Of a stretch of 64,000 bases of DNA, positions 10,657-18,900 are shown piece after piece (position 1 is the stretch's first letter; each line of letters starts with the position of its first letter). This DNA is from Burkholderia territorii (GTDB lineage: Bacteria > Pseudomonadota > Gammaproteobacteria > Burkholderiales > Burkholderiaceae), in the NCBI RefSeq assembly GCF_902833055.1, contig NZ_CADFEJ010000008.1, positions 1 to 64,000 of the forward strand, given 5' to 3'. The notes below the pieces were generated by a model. It searched no databases. It worked only from the letters and a program-made list of their open reading frames with translations, and was not told the DNA's origin. Made by a program: the position numbers and the translations under genes.

Positions 10657-12192
10657 ATGTCCGCAACTCCGAATTCCGACCAACCCGGTTCGTCCGCGAA
10701 CCCACCCAAGCTTCATCGCGCGCTGAAGGCGCGCCATCTGACGATGATCGCCATCGGCGGCTCGATCGGCACGGGCCTGTTCGTCGCGTCCGGCGCGTCG
10801 ATCTCGCAAGCCGGCCCCGGCGGCGCGATGGTCGCTTACATGCTGATCGGCCTGATGGTCTACTTCCTGATGACGAGCCTCGGCGAAATGGCCGCGTTCA
10901 TGCCGGTCTCGGGCTCGTTCGCGACCTACGGCGCGAAATACGTCGACGAAGGCTTCGGCTTCGCGCTTGGCTGGAACTACTGGTACAACTGGGCCGTGAC
11001 GATCGCGGTCGAGCTCGTCGCCGCGCAGCTCGTGATGCACTACTGGTTCCCGGACGTGCCGGGCGTCTGGTGGAGCGCCGCGTTCCTCGGCGTGATGTTT
11101 CTGCTCAATGCGCTGACCGTGCGCGGCTTCGGGGAAGCCGAATACTGGTTCGCGCTGATCAAGGTCGTTACCGTGCTCGCGTTCATCGGCGTCGGCCTGA
11201 TGATGATCTTCGGCATTCTGAAAGGGGCGCCGGCCAACGGCTGGGGCAACCTGACGATCGGCGACGCGCCGTTCGCGGGGGGCCTGCCCGCGTTGATGGG
11301 CGTCGCGATGATCGCGGGCTTCTCGTTCCAGGGCACCGAGCTGATCGGCGTCGCGGCCGGCGAATCGGAGAATCCGCGCACGACGATCCCGCGCGCGGTG
11401 CGTCAGGTGTTCTGGCGCATCCTGCTGTTCTACGTGCTGGCGATCTTCGTGATCGGCGTGCTGATTCCCTATACCGATCCGAATCTGCTGAAGAGCGACG
11501 TGACCGACATCGGCGTGAGCCCGTTTACGCTCGTGTTCCGCCACGCGGGCCTCGCGTTCGCGGCCGGCGTGATGAACGCGGTGATCCTGACGGCCGTGCT
11601 GTCGGCCGGCAACTCGGGCATGTACGCGTCGACGCGCATGCTGTACAACCTCGCGACGGAAGGCCGTGCGCCGAAGCTGTTCGCGAAGCTGTCGCCGGGC
11701 GGCGTGCCGCGCAACGCGCTGTACGCGACGACGGCGGTCGGCGCGCTGTGCTTCTTCACGTCGCTTTACGGTGACAAGACGGTGTACCTGTGGCTGCTGA
11801 ACACGTCGGGGATGACGGGTTTCATCGCGTGGCTCGGCATCGCGATCAGCCACTACCGGTTCCGCAAGGGTTACGTGAAGCAAGGCTACGCGCTCGACCA
11901 GCTGCCGTACCAATCGAAGTGGTTTCCGTTCGGCCCGCTGTTCGCGTTCGTCCTGTGTCTCGTGATCGCGCTGGGCCAGGACTATCAGGCGTTCCTCGCG
12001 AACCGGATCGACTGGGCGGGCGTGGCCGCGACCTACGTCGGCATTCCGCTGTTCCTCGTCGTATGGCTCGGCTACCGGCTCCTGAACAAGAGCCGCTTCG
12101 TGCGCTACGAGGACATGGAGATCGCGCCGTGGGTCGCCGCGAACCGCGGCGCACAGATGCAGCGCGTGGAGAACCGCGAAACCGCGGGCTGA
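10657..12192 (+). CDS. lysP: Lysine-specific permease
   Basis: This 511-residue inner-membrane amino-acid/proton symporter (APC superfamily, AAT family) has about twelve helices. It is closely similar to E. coli LysP along its whole length: LKARHLTMIAIGGSIGTGLF, GFGFALGWNYWYNWAVTIA, FSFQGTELIGVAAGESENP and VLSAGNSGMYASTRMLYNLA are nearly identical segments. I used ATG 10657 (MSATPNSDQP); an upstream in-frame extension is non-homologous. It should import L-lysine. A strong terminator lies about 40 bases after the stop, so it is transcribed alone. A perfect FNR box lies in the divergent upstream region. Confidence 0.92.
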   Translation: MSATPNSDQPGSSANPPKLHRALKARHLTMIAIGGSIGTGLFVASGASISQAGPGGAMVAYMLIGLMVYFLMTSLGEMAAFMPVSGSFATYGAKYVDEGFGFALGWNYWYNWAVTIAVELVAAQLVMHYWFPDVPGVWWSAAFLGVMFLLNALTVRGFGEAEYWFALIKVVTVLAFIGVGLMMIFGILKGAPANGWGNLTIGDAPFAGGLPALMGVAMIAGFSFQGTELIGVAAGESENPRTTIPRAVRQVFWRILLFYVLAIFVIGVLIPYTDPNLLKSDVTDIGVSPFTLVFRHAGLAFAAGVMNAVILTAVLSAGNSGMYASTRMLYNLATEGRAPKLFAKLSPGGVPRNALYATTAVGALCFFTSLYGDKTVYLWLLNTSGMTGFIAWLGIAISHYRFRKGYVKQGYALDQLPYQSKWFPFGPLFAFVLCLVIALGQDYQAFLANRIDWAGVAATYVGIPLFLVVWLGYRLLNKSRFVRYEDMEIAPWVAANRGAQMQRVENRETAG

Positions 12193-12230
12193 TTGCCCGC
12201 GCGGCACGCGGCCGCACGATGGCGCAACGA

Positions 12231-12261
12231 AACGGGAAGCCGCGCGCTTCCCGTTTTTTTT
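12231..12261 (+). terminator. Rho-independent terminator of lysP
   Basis: ACGGGAAGC and GCTTCCCGT form a perfect 9-bp stem around CGCGC, followed by a run of eight T residues. It is a textbook intrinsic terminator 39 bases after the lysP stop. Confidence 0.9.
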
Positions 12262-12465
12262 GTCCGCTTTCGCCTGTACGGGGTCAAAGCCGGTTATATT
12301 GCCCGACCCTGCCGGGCCAACGCCCGGCCGGCGCGACGCGCGCGACGCGGATCGGGCTTCCGGCGCGCGCGTCTCGCGACGGCCGGCGGCGCCCGGCGTT
12401 TCCATCGTTCCGCCGCGGCCGGCACGGCCCGCGGAGCGCGCAACCTTAGAGGAATCCAGGAATCC

Positions 12466-12711
12466 ATGAGTGCATCACCCGCCGAGCGGAAAGCCGGACC
12501 CGTTTCCATCGTGCGAATCGAAGCCGCGATCAACGCGTGGCGCGAAGTGTATCCGCCGGCACCGGACGGCGAGGACGGCTACGCGCTCGACGCCGGCAGC
12601 AACTGCCTGGCCGAGCTGTATGGCACGATGATCTGCTATCGGCTGCCGGACGTGCCGCTCGACTCGCTGAGCGACGCGCAGCGCGACGCGCTGTACGCAA
12701 CCGAGGCGTGA
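12466..12711 (+). CDS. DUF3717 small protein
   Basis: The predicted product is an 81-residue soluble protein with no signal peptide. The N-terminal VRIEAAINAWREVYP and the later LAELYGTMICYR...VPLDSLSDAQRDAL pattern match DUF3717, a Burkholderiales family of about 70-80 residues with unknown function. The start ATG 12466 follows AGAGGAATCC. Flanking terminators at 12231-12261 and 12752-12780 indicate a monocistronic unit with its own promoter in the roughly 200 bases before it. Family assignment is from pattern memory, so it is moderately sure. Confidence 0.7.
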   Translation: MSASPAERKAGPVSIVRIEAAINAWREVYPPAPDGEDGYALDAGSNCLAELYGTMICYRLPDVPLDSLSDAQRDALYATEA

Positions 12712-12751
12712 TGCACGGCCGGGACGCTGCCACGGCGCGGCGTCGATGACG

Positions 12752-12780
12752 AAACGGGAGGCCCTGCGGCTTCCCGTTTT
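12752..12780 (+). terminator. Terminator of the DUF3717 gene
   Basis: AACGGGAGGCC and GGCTTCCCGTT form an 11-bp stem (one G-T wobble) with a CTGC loop and end in four T residues. Its stem is strikingly similar to that of the lysP terminator 500 bases upstream. Confidence 0.75.
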
Positions 12781-12949
12781 GCCTGGCGCGGTGCCGGGCG
12801 CCACAGCGGCACCGCGCGGCTCGTGCCGGTACCGGCGCGGGCTGAGGTATCGTCATGGCATCGGGATCGGGCGATCACCGGACGTCAGGCGCGGCACGCG
12901 TCCGTGCGGGGTGAATGAACGTCCGTTGCCGGTCCGGGAGGGTTCGAAC

Positions 12950-13867
12950 ATGGAGTTGAGACACCTCCGCTACTTCGTCGCGGTTGCCGAGGAGCGGAAT
13001 TTCACGCGTGCGGCCGAGCGCCTGCACATCGCGCAGCCGCCGCTCAGCCGGCAGATCCAGCAGCTCGAGGAGGCGCTCGGCGTGCCGCTGTTCGAGCGCA
13101 ACGCGCGGCCGCTGAAGCTCACCGACGCGGGGCGGTTCTTCTATTCGCACGCGGTGCAGCTGCTCGCGCAGACCACCGAACTCGAATCGATGACGAAACG
13201 GGTCGGCAAGATCGAGCGCAGCATGTCGGTGGGATTCGTCGGTTCGACGCTTTACGGGATGCTGCCGAAGATCATCCGGCGCTTTCGCAGCGAGTATCCG
13301 GCCGTCGAATTGAGCCTGCACGAGATGTCGACGATGGACCAGATCAAGGCGCTGAAGGAAGGGCGCATCGACGTCGGGTTCGGGCGCATCCGTCACGAGG
13401 ATCCGAGCGTGCGGCGCGTCGTGCTGCGCGAGGAGCGGATGATCGTCGCGCTGCCGGTCGGTCACGTGCTCGACGGCGCGAAGCCCGTGCTGTCGCTGCA
13501 CGATCTCGTGAACGACACGCTGATCATCTTTCCGAAGGCACCGCGGCCGAGCTATGCGGACCAGGTGCTCGCCGCCTTCCACGATCGCGCGTTGCAGCCG
13601 CGCAAGATCTACGAGACGCGCGAACTGCAGATCGCGCTCGGGCTCGTCGCGATGGGCGAGGGCGTGTCGGTCGTGCCGCACAGCGTCTACGGCCTGAAGC
13701 GCGACGATATCAGCTACAAGCCGCTCGACGATCCGAACCTCGTGTCGCCGATCATCATGAGCATGCGGATGCTCGACGAGTCGGAGGACATCCGCGCGAT
13801 GCAGGCGTTGATCTACCGGCTGTACGACGAGTCGCAGATGGAATATCTGCCGCCGCAACCCGAATGA
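12950..13867 (+). CDS. LysR-family regulator, CatR/BenM-like
   Basis: The predicted product is a 305-residue LysR-type regulator. The winged helix-turn-helix is at residues 1-60 (MELRHLRYFVAVAEERNFTR then AAERLHIAQPPLSRQIQQLE), and the periplasmic-binding-protein-like effector domain follows from about 90. The head is nearly superimposable on the catR product at 60601-61491 in this window (same MELRxLRYFxAVAEE start and ARPLKLTDAGR segment), placing it in the CatR/BenM subgroup that responds to muconate or benzoate-type ligands. No aromatic-degradation gene is adjacent. The hydrolase gene starts 111 bases downstream on the same strand. GGGAGG precedes ATG 12950. Confidence 0.85.
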   Translation: MELRHLRYFVAVAEERNFTRAAERLHIAQPPLSRQIQQLEEALGVPLFERNARPLKLTDAGRFFYSHAVQLLAQTTELESMTKRVGKIERSMSVGFVGSTLYGMLPKIIRRFRSEYPAVELSLHEMSTMDQIKALKEGRIDVGFGRIRHEDPSVRRVVLREERMIVALPVGHVLDGAKPVLSLHDLVNDTLIIFPKAPRPSYADQVLAAFHDRALQPRKIYETRELQIALGLVAMGEGVSVVPHSVYGLKRDDISYKPLDDPNLVSPIIMSMRMLDESEDIRAMQALIYRLYDESQMEYLPPQPE

Positions 13868-13978
13868 GCGTGCGCACGGCAGGGCTCGCTTGACGCGGCA
13901 CGCGTCGCCGGGCCACCATCGTCGGCATTCGATGCGGCCCGCTCGCGTGCGGCTGCCCCTCATGCAGACGACACACAC

Positions 13979-14851
13979 ATGACTGAAATCGTGACCGAGG
14001 AGACCTGGGTGGAGACGCCGCAAGGGCGTCTTTTCGCGAAGCGCTGGCACGGCGTGCCGGGGCAGCCATCGGCGGCGGCAGAGCCGGCCGTGCCTATGCA
14101 GGCCGCGCCTATACCGGCCGCGCCTATGCAGGCCGCGCCTATGCAGGCCGCGCCAATCGTGCTGCTGCACGATTCGCTCGGCTGCGTCGAACTATGGCGC
14201 GACTTCCCCGCGCAACTCGCCCGTGCCACCCGGCGCGACGTGATCGCCTACGACCGGCTGGGCTTCGGTCGGTCCGATCGTCATCCCGGGCAACTCGCGA
14301 CGACGTTCGTGCGCGACGAGGCCGATCATGGGTTCCGTGCGCTGCTCGAGCGATTCGGCATCGACGCGTTCGTGGCGTTCGGACACAGCGTCGGCGGCGG
14401 CATGGCGGTCGGATGCGCGGCCGCGTATCCCACTCGTTGCCGCGCACTGGTGACGGTCTCCGCGCAGGCGTTCGTCGAGGATCGCACACGCGACGGCATT
14501 CGCGACGCAGCGCAGCAGTTCGCCGCGCCCGGCCAGCTCGATCGGCTCGCGCGCTATCACGGCGACAAGGCCGAATGGGTGCTGCGCGCGTGGGTCGACA
14601 CCTGGCTGTCGCCGGCGTTTCGCGACTGGAGCCTCGACGACGAGCTGCCGCGCGTGCGTTGCGCGACGCTCGCGATTCACGGCGAGCAGGACGAATACGG
14701 ATCGGACGTGCATCCGAAACGGATCGCCGCGCGCGTCGCGGGGCCGTCGTCGTTCCTGCTGCTCGCTGGATGCGGACACATGCCGCATCGCGAGCGGACG
14801 GACGACGTACTCGCGGCCGTGACGACGTTCCTGCGCGGCGCGCCCGCCTGA
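13979..14851 (+). CDS. Alpha/beta hydrolase with an N-terminal pentapeptide repeat
   Basis: The predicted product is 290 residues. It has the alpha/beta-hydrolase triad: nucleophile Ser in GHSVGGGMA, Asp in HGEQDEYGSD and His in GCGHMPHRE. An oxyanion-hole region reads VLLHDSLGCVELW. Between beta strands 1 and 2 of the fold it carries a low-complexity insert, MQAAP-IPAAP-MQAAP-MQAAP, encoded by 15-bp tandem DNA repeats at 14086-14160. The insert sits just before the core and is probably a surface loop. Substrate is unknown. It could be related to MhpC or enol-lactone hydrolases, and the CatR-like regulator upstream is suggestive but not proof. Confidence 0.8.
   Translation: MTEIVTEETWVETPQGRLFAKRWHGVPGQPSAAAEPAVPMQAAPIPAAPMQAAPMQAAPIVLLHDSLGCVELWRDFPAQLARATRRDVIAYDRLGFGRSDRHPGQLATTFVRDEADHGFRALLERFGIDAFVAFGHSVGGGMAVGCAAAYPTRCRALVTVSAQAFVEDRTRDGIRDAAQQFAAPGQLDRLARYHGDKAEWVLRAWVDTWLSPAFRDWSLDDELPRVRCATLAIHGEQDEYGSDVHPKRIAARVAGPSSFLLLAGCGHMPHRERTDDVLAAVTTFLRGAPA
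14086..14160 (+). repeat. 15-bp in-frame tandem repeat (minisatellite)
   Basis: Five consecutive 15-base units of the form GGCCGCGCCTATGCA: 14086-14100, 14101-14115, 14116-14130, 14131-14145 and 14146-14160. Units 3 and 4 are identical, unit 1 differs by one base, unit 2 ends ACC instead of GCA, and unit 5 diverges at its end. The period is a multiple of three, so gains and losses would keep the hydrolase in frame. Confidence 0.9.
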
Positions 14852-14903
14852 ACGCGAAGGGCGCCTGCGTGCGAGGCGACCGGCGGGCCGAACCCGCCGG
14901 CGC

Positions 14904-15257
14904 TCAGAACGACAGCTGGATTGCGAGGTCGATCGCGAGAATCGCGATCGAGCAGCCGATGCCGAGCACCACGTTCGGCAGCCGGTGTTCGAAGTCGCGA
15001 TTGTCGCGACGCATCGCGGCACCGAGCAGGAAGATCGCCTCGACGACGATCTGCAGGCCGACGAACAGCAGCATCAGCAGATACTCGTAGCCCATCTGCT
15101 TGAACGCGCCGAATTGCATCCCGTGATCGCGGATCCATTGGCCGACGCGCAGCAGTTCGTAGACGAACAGCAAGGCGGGAAACAGGTAGCTGATGAAATA
15201 CGTCGGCGCGGTGGCGTGCCGTAGTTCGAGGTGGAAGTGCTGATGCGTGGTAGCCAT
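14904..15257 (-). CDS. Small inner-membrane protein of unknown function
   Basis: The predicted product is 117 residues. A His-rich cytoplasmic N-terminus (ATTHQHFHLELRHATAP) is followed by three hydrophobic segments (around residues 22-40, 63-83 and 97-115). I recognise no family. The start is the ATG giving MATTHQHF because AAGGAGGG lies 6 bases upstream on the minus strand; a longer in-frame start has no such site. It is convergent with the hydrolase gene and about 490 bases from the tetR-type gene upstream. Confidence 0.65.
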   Translation of the reverse strand: MATTHQHFHLELRHATAPTYFISYLFPALLFVYELLRVGQWIRDHGMQFGAFKQMGYEYLLMLLFVGLQIVVEAIFLLGAAMRRDNRDFEHRLPNVVLGIGCSIAILAIDLAIQLSF

Positions 15258-15745
15258 CAAGAAGCCCTCCTTGCAACGCATGATTGCGGTCGCGACGGCG
15301 GCGCGACGACGTGCGGACTAAGGGATTGCCCGAGGCATCGTGCGCGGTCGTACGGCACCAGCATACTGCTGCGCGCGGAATTTGGCATCCCGTCCGTGCA
15401 ATCGTTGTAAAAATCCCTCCTCGTCGCGCGATACCTTCGATGGTCGTCGCCCGCGATGCTCCAGTGCGACAGGCTGCCCAAACATCACGTTCAACGCGAT
15501 TTCGCGCGAAAGCGGCATCGACAACGGCGGGTTGATGCAGCAGCGCCGCGCGAAAGGCGATGTGGCGAAAGCGCCGATGGCACATCGGCAGGACTACTAC
15601 GAACGATTCAAGCGCGACTGCGCGGCGGCGCGCGACCCGGGCGAAGTGCAGCAGCCGACGCTGTCCGCGCCGACGCGACGATCCACGAGGCGATCGGATC
15701 GGCGGCCGTTGCCGGCGCCAGGCATGGAATGGCCGCGACGGCCGC
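15258..15745. other. Intergenic region with a possible gene remnant
   Basis: No intact gene is supported in this 488-base interval. A plus-strand stretch from about 15485 to 15690 translates to a plausible-looking segment (SRESGIDNGGLMQQRRAKGD, later HRQDYYERFKRDCAAARDPG) that then loses protein character before running antisense into the TetR gene. It may be a decayed coding sequence or chance. Confidence 0.3.
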
Positions 15746-16360
15746 TCACGCTTTTGCGCGCGCACCTTCGACGAACAGCGTCGCGACCGACCGGAATTCC
15801 CGTTTCAGCGACAACCCCGGCACGGTCAGCCAGCGCAGCATCGCCGCGAGATACAGATGATGGAACCATGTGGCGAGCTGGTCGGCCGCCAGCGCCGGGT
15901 TCAGTTCGCCTGCCTGCTGCCCGGCCGCGATCAGTTGCTGCCAAACGGGCGCGATGTCGCCGCCGTTGCCGGTTTCCGCTTGCGCCACGCCGATGCTCAG
16001 GAAACGATGCCGCAGGTAGGCGAGCAGGTACGCCGGATGTTGTTCGCACCACGCGGCCGACGCGTCGAGCACGCAGGCGATCCGCGACGCGAAGGTCTTC
16101 CGTCGCGCGATGTCGCGTTGCAGGTGCGCGAGATCGCGCGCGAGTTCGCGTTCGAGCCAGTGCGCGAGCACGGCCTCCTTCGTCGGAAAGTGGTTGTACA
16201 GCGTGCGTTTCGCGACATCGGCCTGCGCGGCGATCTGCTCCATCGTCACGGCATCGTAGCCGTGCGCATCGAACAGCCGTGCGCCGGTGTCTGCGAGATG
16301 CGCGAGCATCTGGATGCGCTTGCGTGCGCGGCGGCCCGGATCGTCGTTCGTCGTCGGCAT
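15746..16360 (-). CDS. TetR-family transcriptional regulator
   Basis: The predicted product is a 204-residue dimeric repressor. The N-terminal DNA-binding domain spans about residues 12-60 with the helix-turn-helix TMEQIAAQADVAKRTLYNHF, followed by an all-helical ligand-binding domain. It is divergent from the GT1 glycosyltransferase gene, with the start codons 94 bases apart. That arrangement usually means the regulator controls its neighbour. A TGCAC...GTGCA dyad lies between them. The ligand is unknown. Confidence 0.88.
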   Translation of the reverse strand: MPTTNDDPGRRARKRIQMLAHLADTGARLFDAHGYDAVTMEQIAAQADVAKRTLYNHFPTKEAVLAHWLERELARDLAHLQRDIARRKTFASRIACVLDASAAWCEQHPAYLLAYLRHRFLSIGVAQAETGNGGDIAPVWQQLIAAGQQAGELNPALAADQLATWFHHLYLAAMLRWLTVPGLSLKREFRSVATLFVEGARAKA

Positions 16361-16380
16361 GGTTCGGTATCTGCTGAAAG

Positions 16381-16410
16381 TGCACGAATTGCATTAGTAT
16401 ACGACGTGCA
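16381..16410. promoter_or_regulatory. Candidate TetR operator
   Basis: TGCAC at 16381-16385 and GTGCA at 16406-16410 form an inverted repeat around an A+T-rich centre (TTAGTATAC) midway between the divergent start codons. The arms are only 5 bp, so assignment to the TetR product is a guess from position. Confidence 0.35.
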
Positions 16411-16454
16411 TTTTTATGAATCCACTCGCCTGCATCGTGCACAAGGAGCCACGT

Positions 16455-17696
16455 ATGAAGCTCGTCATCGCCACCTACGGAACCGAAGGCGACACGCGCC
16501 CGCTTGCGGCGCTCGGCCGCGCGCTGCTGGATGCCGGTCATGAGGTCACGTTGCTGGCCGACCCCGCGACGCTCGGTTCGGCTGTCGCGCTCGGCGTGTC
16601 CAGCGCACCGCTGTCCGGCGACATCCGCGCGGCGATCGCGCCGCAGGGCGCATTGTCCGACGCGGTGCGCGGGCGAGGTGGCTTCAACGACACGTCGAAG
16701 GCGCTCGCGGCGATCGCGAATGCGAACACGGCGGCATGGATGCGCGAAGTCGCGGACGCATCGGCCGGTTGCGATGCGATCCTGGTGTCGGGGCTGGCGT
16801 CGTTCGTCGGGCTGTCGATCGCCGAGTATCGCGGCGTGCCGGCGATCGGCACGGGAATGATCCCGATCACGCCGACCGCAGCATTCGCGTCGCCGTTTCT
16901 GCCGCCCGGCAACGTGCCGCGCTGGCTGAATCGCGCGAGCCACCGGCTCGTGAACGCTCTGCTGTGGCATGCGTTCAAAAGGGCGACCAATGCCGCGCGC
17001 GCCAGCGTGTGCGGACTGCCGCCGCGCCGGCGCGTATGGACCGATCATCCGATGCTGTACGGCGTGTCGCCCGCGCTGCTGGCCGACCCGGCCGACTGGC
17101 CGCCGCATGTGATGGCATGCGGCCAGTGGCGCGTCGACGCGCCGGCGTGGACGCCGCCGCTCGCGCTGTCGCGTTTTCTCGACGCGGGCGATCCGCCCGT
17201 GTATATCGGCTTCGGCAGCATGGCGGGGTTCGACCGGGCCGCGATGGTCGCCGCGCTGGTGCACGCGCTCGACGGCCGGCGCGCGCTGTTTCATCCGGGG
17301 TGGAGCGGCATCGATGCGTCGATGCTGCCGGCGCACGTGTGCGTGATCGGCGAGACGCCGCACGACCGCTTGTTCCCGCATGTTTCGATGGCGGTCCACC
17401 ACGGCGGATCGGGGACCACGCATTCGGCCGCGCGGGCGGGCATTCCGTCGGTCGTCGTGCCGTTCGCCGGAGATCAGTTTTTCTGGGCGAGCCGGCTGCA
17501 ACGTCTCGGCGTGGCCGACGCGCCGGTGGCGGGGCGGCGTGTGGACGCCGCGGCGCTCGCACGCGCGATCGCGTTCGCGGCACGCGCCGACACGCAAGCG
17601 CGTGCCGCCGAGCTCGGTGCGCGGCTCGCGCGGGAGGACGGCGTGCGGCTGGCGGTCGGCGCGATCGAACGCTGGGGACGCAACGGCGTGCGGTGA
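16455..17696 (+). CDS. GT1/GT28-type glycosyltransferase
   Basis: This 413-residue GT-B-fold enzyme has an N-terminal acceptor domain beginning MKLVIATYGTEGDTRPLAAL, the GT28-like pattern of sterol/macrolide/rhamnolipid-type glycosyltransferases. Its C-terminal donor domain contains HHGGSGTTHSAARAG and PFAGDQFFWASRL, the nucleotide-sugar signature of the family. It probably glycosylates a lipophilic or secondary-metabolite acceptor; donor and acceptor are unknown. AAGGAG 6 bases before ATG 16455 supports the start. It is divergent from the TetR-family gene and convergent with the HutC-like gene 17 bases away. Confidence 0.85.
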   Translation: MKLVIATYGTEGDTRPLAALGRALLDAGHEVTLLADPATLGSAVALGVSSAPLSGDIRAAIAPQGALSDAVRGRGGFNDTSKALAAIANANTAAWMREVADASAGCDAILVSGLASFVGLSIAEYRGVPAIGTGMIPITPTAAFASPFLPPGNVPRWLNRASHRLVNALLWHAFKRATNAARASVCGLPPRRRVWTDHPMLYGVSPALLADPADWPPHVMACGQWRVDAPAWTPPLALSRFLDAGDPPVYIGFGSMAGFDRAAMVAALVHALDGRRALFHPGWSGIDASMLPAHVCVIGETPHDRLFPHVSMAVHHGGSGTTHSAARAGIPSVVVPFAGDQFFWASRLQRLGVADAPVAGRRVDAAALARAIAFAARADTQARAAELGARLAREDGVRLAVGAIERWGRNGVR

Positions 17697-17712
17697 ATGC
17701 GCCTGTCCCGCG

Positions 17713-18408
17713 TCAGAAGTGCCCGGTGAACCGGTAGCGGCTGCCCGGATGCCACAGATTGGCCACCGACGCGACCATCCCTTGCGACCACGTGCGTCGG
17801 TGCAGCAGCAGGCACGGCTCGCGTTCGTCCATCGTCAGATGGCGGCGCGTCGCCGCATCGGGCATCGCGGCCTCGATCCGGTACTCGACCCGCTGCAGCG
17901 GCGCGACGCGCGTCAGGTACTGGTTCGGCGTCGTCGTCGTGAAGTCCTGCAACGCATATTCGGGCGCGCAGGCCGGGTTGACCCAGCGCTCCTCGAGCTG
18001 CACGGGCGTGTCGTTCTCGAAATGCAGCACGCGCGAATGGAAGATCGGGCTGCCGGTGTCGAGCTGCAGCTCGTCGGCGAGCTTCGCATCGGCGACGGCC
18101 GCGCCGACCTCCAGCACCTGCGCGCGATATGCATGGCCGCGCGCGGCGACTTCATCCGAGATGCTGCGGATCGCGACCAGCGTCGATTCGTATTTCGGCG
18201 ACGCGACATACGTGCCCGAGCCGCGCGTGCGCGTGAGCACCTGTTCGGCCGTCAGCTCGCGCAGCGCGCGGTTGACCGTCATCCGCGCGACATTGAATTC
18301 GCGCGCGAGCTCGTTCTCCGACGGCACCTGGTCGCCTTCCGCCCACTCGCCCGCATGAATGCGCGCGAGGATGAAATCCTTGATTTCCTGATAGATCGGT
18401 GTGGTCAT
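17713..18408 (-). CDS. hutC: HutC-like GntR-family repressor
   Basis: The predicted product is 231 residues. The winged-helix GntR domain (residues 1-70, VPSENELAREFNVARMTVNR) is followed by a UTRA ligand-binding domain (about 90-225). The sequence is of the HutC type, the histidine-utilisation repressors that release DNA on binding urocanate: the IYQEIKDFILARIHAGEW start and RTWSQGMVASVANLWHPGSRYRFTGHF end are characteristic. No hut catabolic gene is adjacent. Instead an amino-acid ABC transporter is divergent, and a HutC-like palindrome lies at 18791-18808. I infer control of histidine uptake. The ATG giving MTTPIYQ is used. Confidence 0.82.
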   Translation of the reverse strand: MTTPIYQEIKDFILARIHAGEWAEGDQVPSENELAREFNVARMTVNRALRELTAEQVLTRTRGSGTYVASPKYESTLVAIRSISDEVAARGHAYRAQVLEVGAAVADAKLADELQLDTGSPIFHSRVLHFENDTPVQLEERWVNPACAPEYALQDFTTTTPNQYLTRVAPLQRVEYRIEAAMPDAATRRHLTMDEREPCLLLHRRTWSQGMVASVANLWHPGSRYRFTGHF

Positions 18409-18900
18409 TGCATTGCTGTTCAAGAGACGGCGGCCGCGTGCCGTCGCGGGCCGGCCTTCGTGCGGTGTCCGGGCGGAGTGTACCGGGTTCGACGCGGCGC
18501 GGGCCCGACTGCGGGCCCGGGATTCGGGTTATTCCGGCCTGTGTCCGGCCCGCCGATCGGCAGCGGGCAGAGCGCGTACGGGCCACCGCCGTCTCGCCGT
18601 CGAGCGCGACGGCCCGGGAAGTATAGACAAATGCACGCAGGACGACGACGCGCCGAATCCGCACAGAAAGCCGGATTTTATCTGCATGTAATCTGTAGTG
18701 AATTGAAATATAAGGAAAATTCGCTCATCAAAATAATCAGCAGACAATTAGAGATAAACACGGATTGCTGGTGGCGACCTGAAAAAGGCAAAGTTGTATG
18801 TACAACTTCGGAGGTCGCCGGACGGGCGACGCCCGGGTTGCAAGGGTTCGCGGCGGCGACGCCGACGGCCCGTGCCCAGTTTGCCCACGACAGGAACGCC
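18409..18900. other. Divergent promoter region, hutC-like gene / ABC transporter
   Basis: This 492-base interval has no supported gene. From about 18670 to 18800 it is conspicuously A+T-rich compared with its surroundings and must contain the transporter promoter. A HutC-type palindrome sits at 18791-18808, followed by a roughly 90-base leader. Confidence 0.6.
18791..18808. promoter_or_regulatory. HutC-type operator
   Basis: AAGTTGT and ACAACTT are perfect 7-bp arms around ATGT, giving the core TTGTATGTACAA. This agrees with the TTGTATGTACAA-like sites described for Pseudomonas HutC (recalled). It lies 92 bases before the binding-protein start codon and downstream of the A+T-rich promoter zone, suitable for repression. 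Confidence 0.7.
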
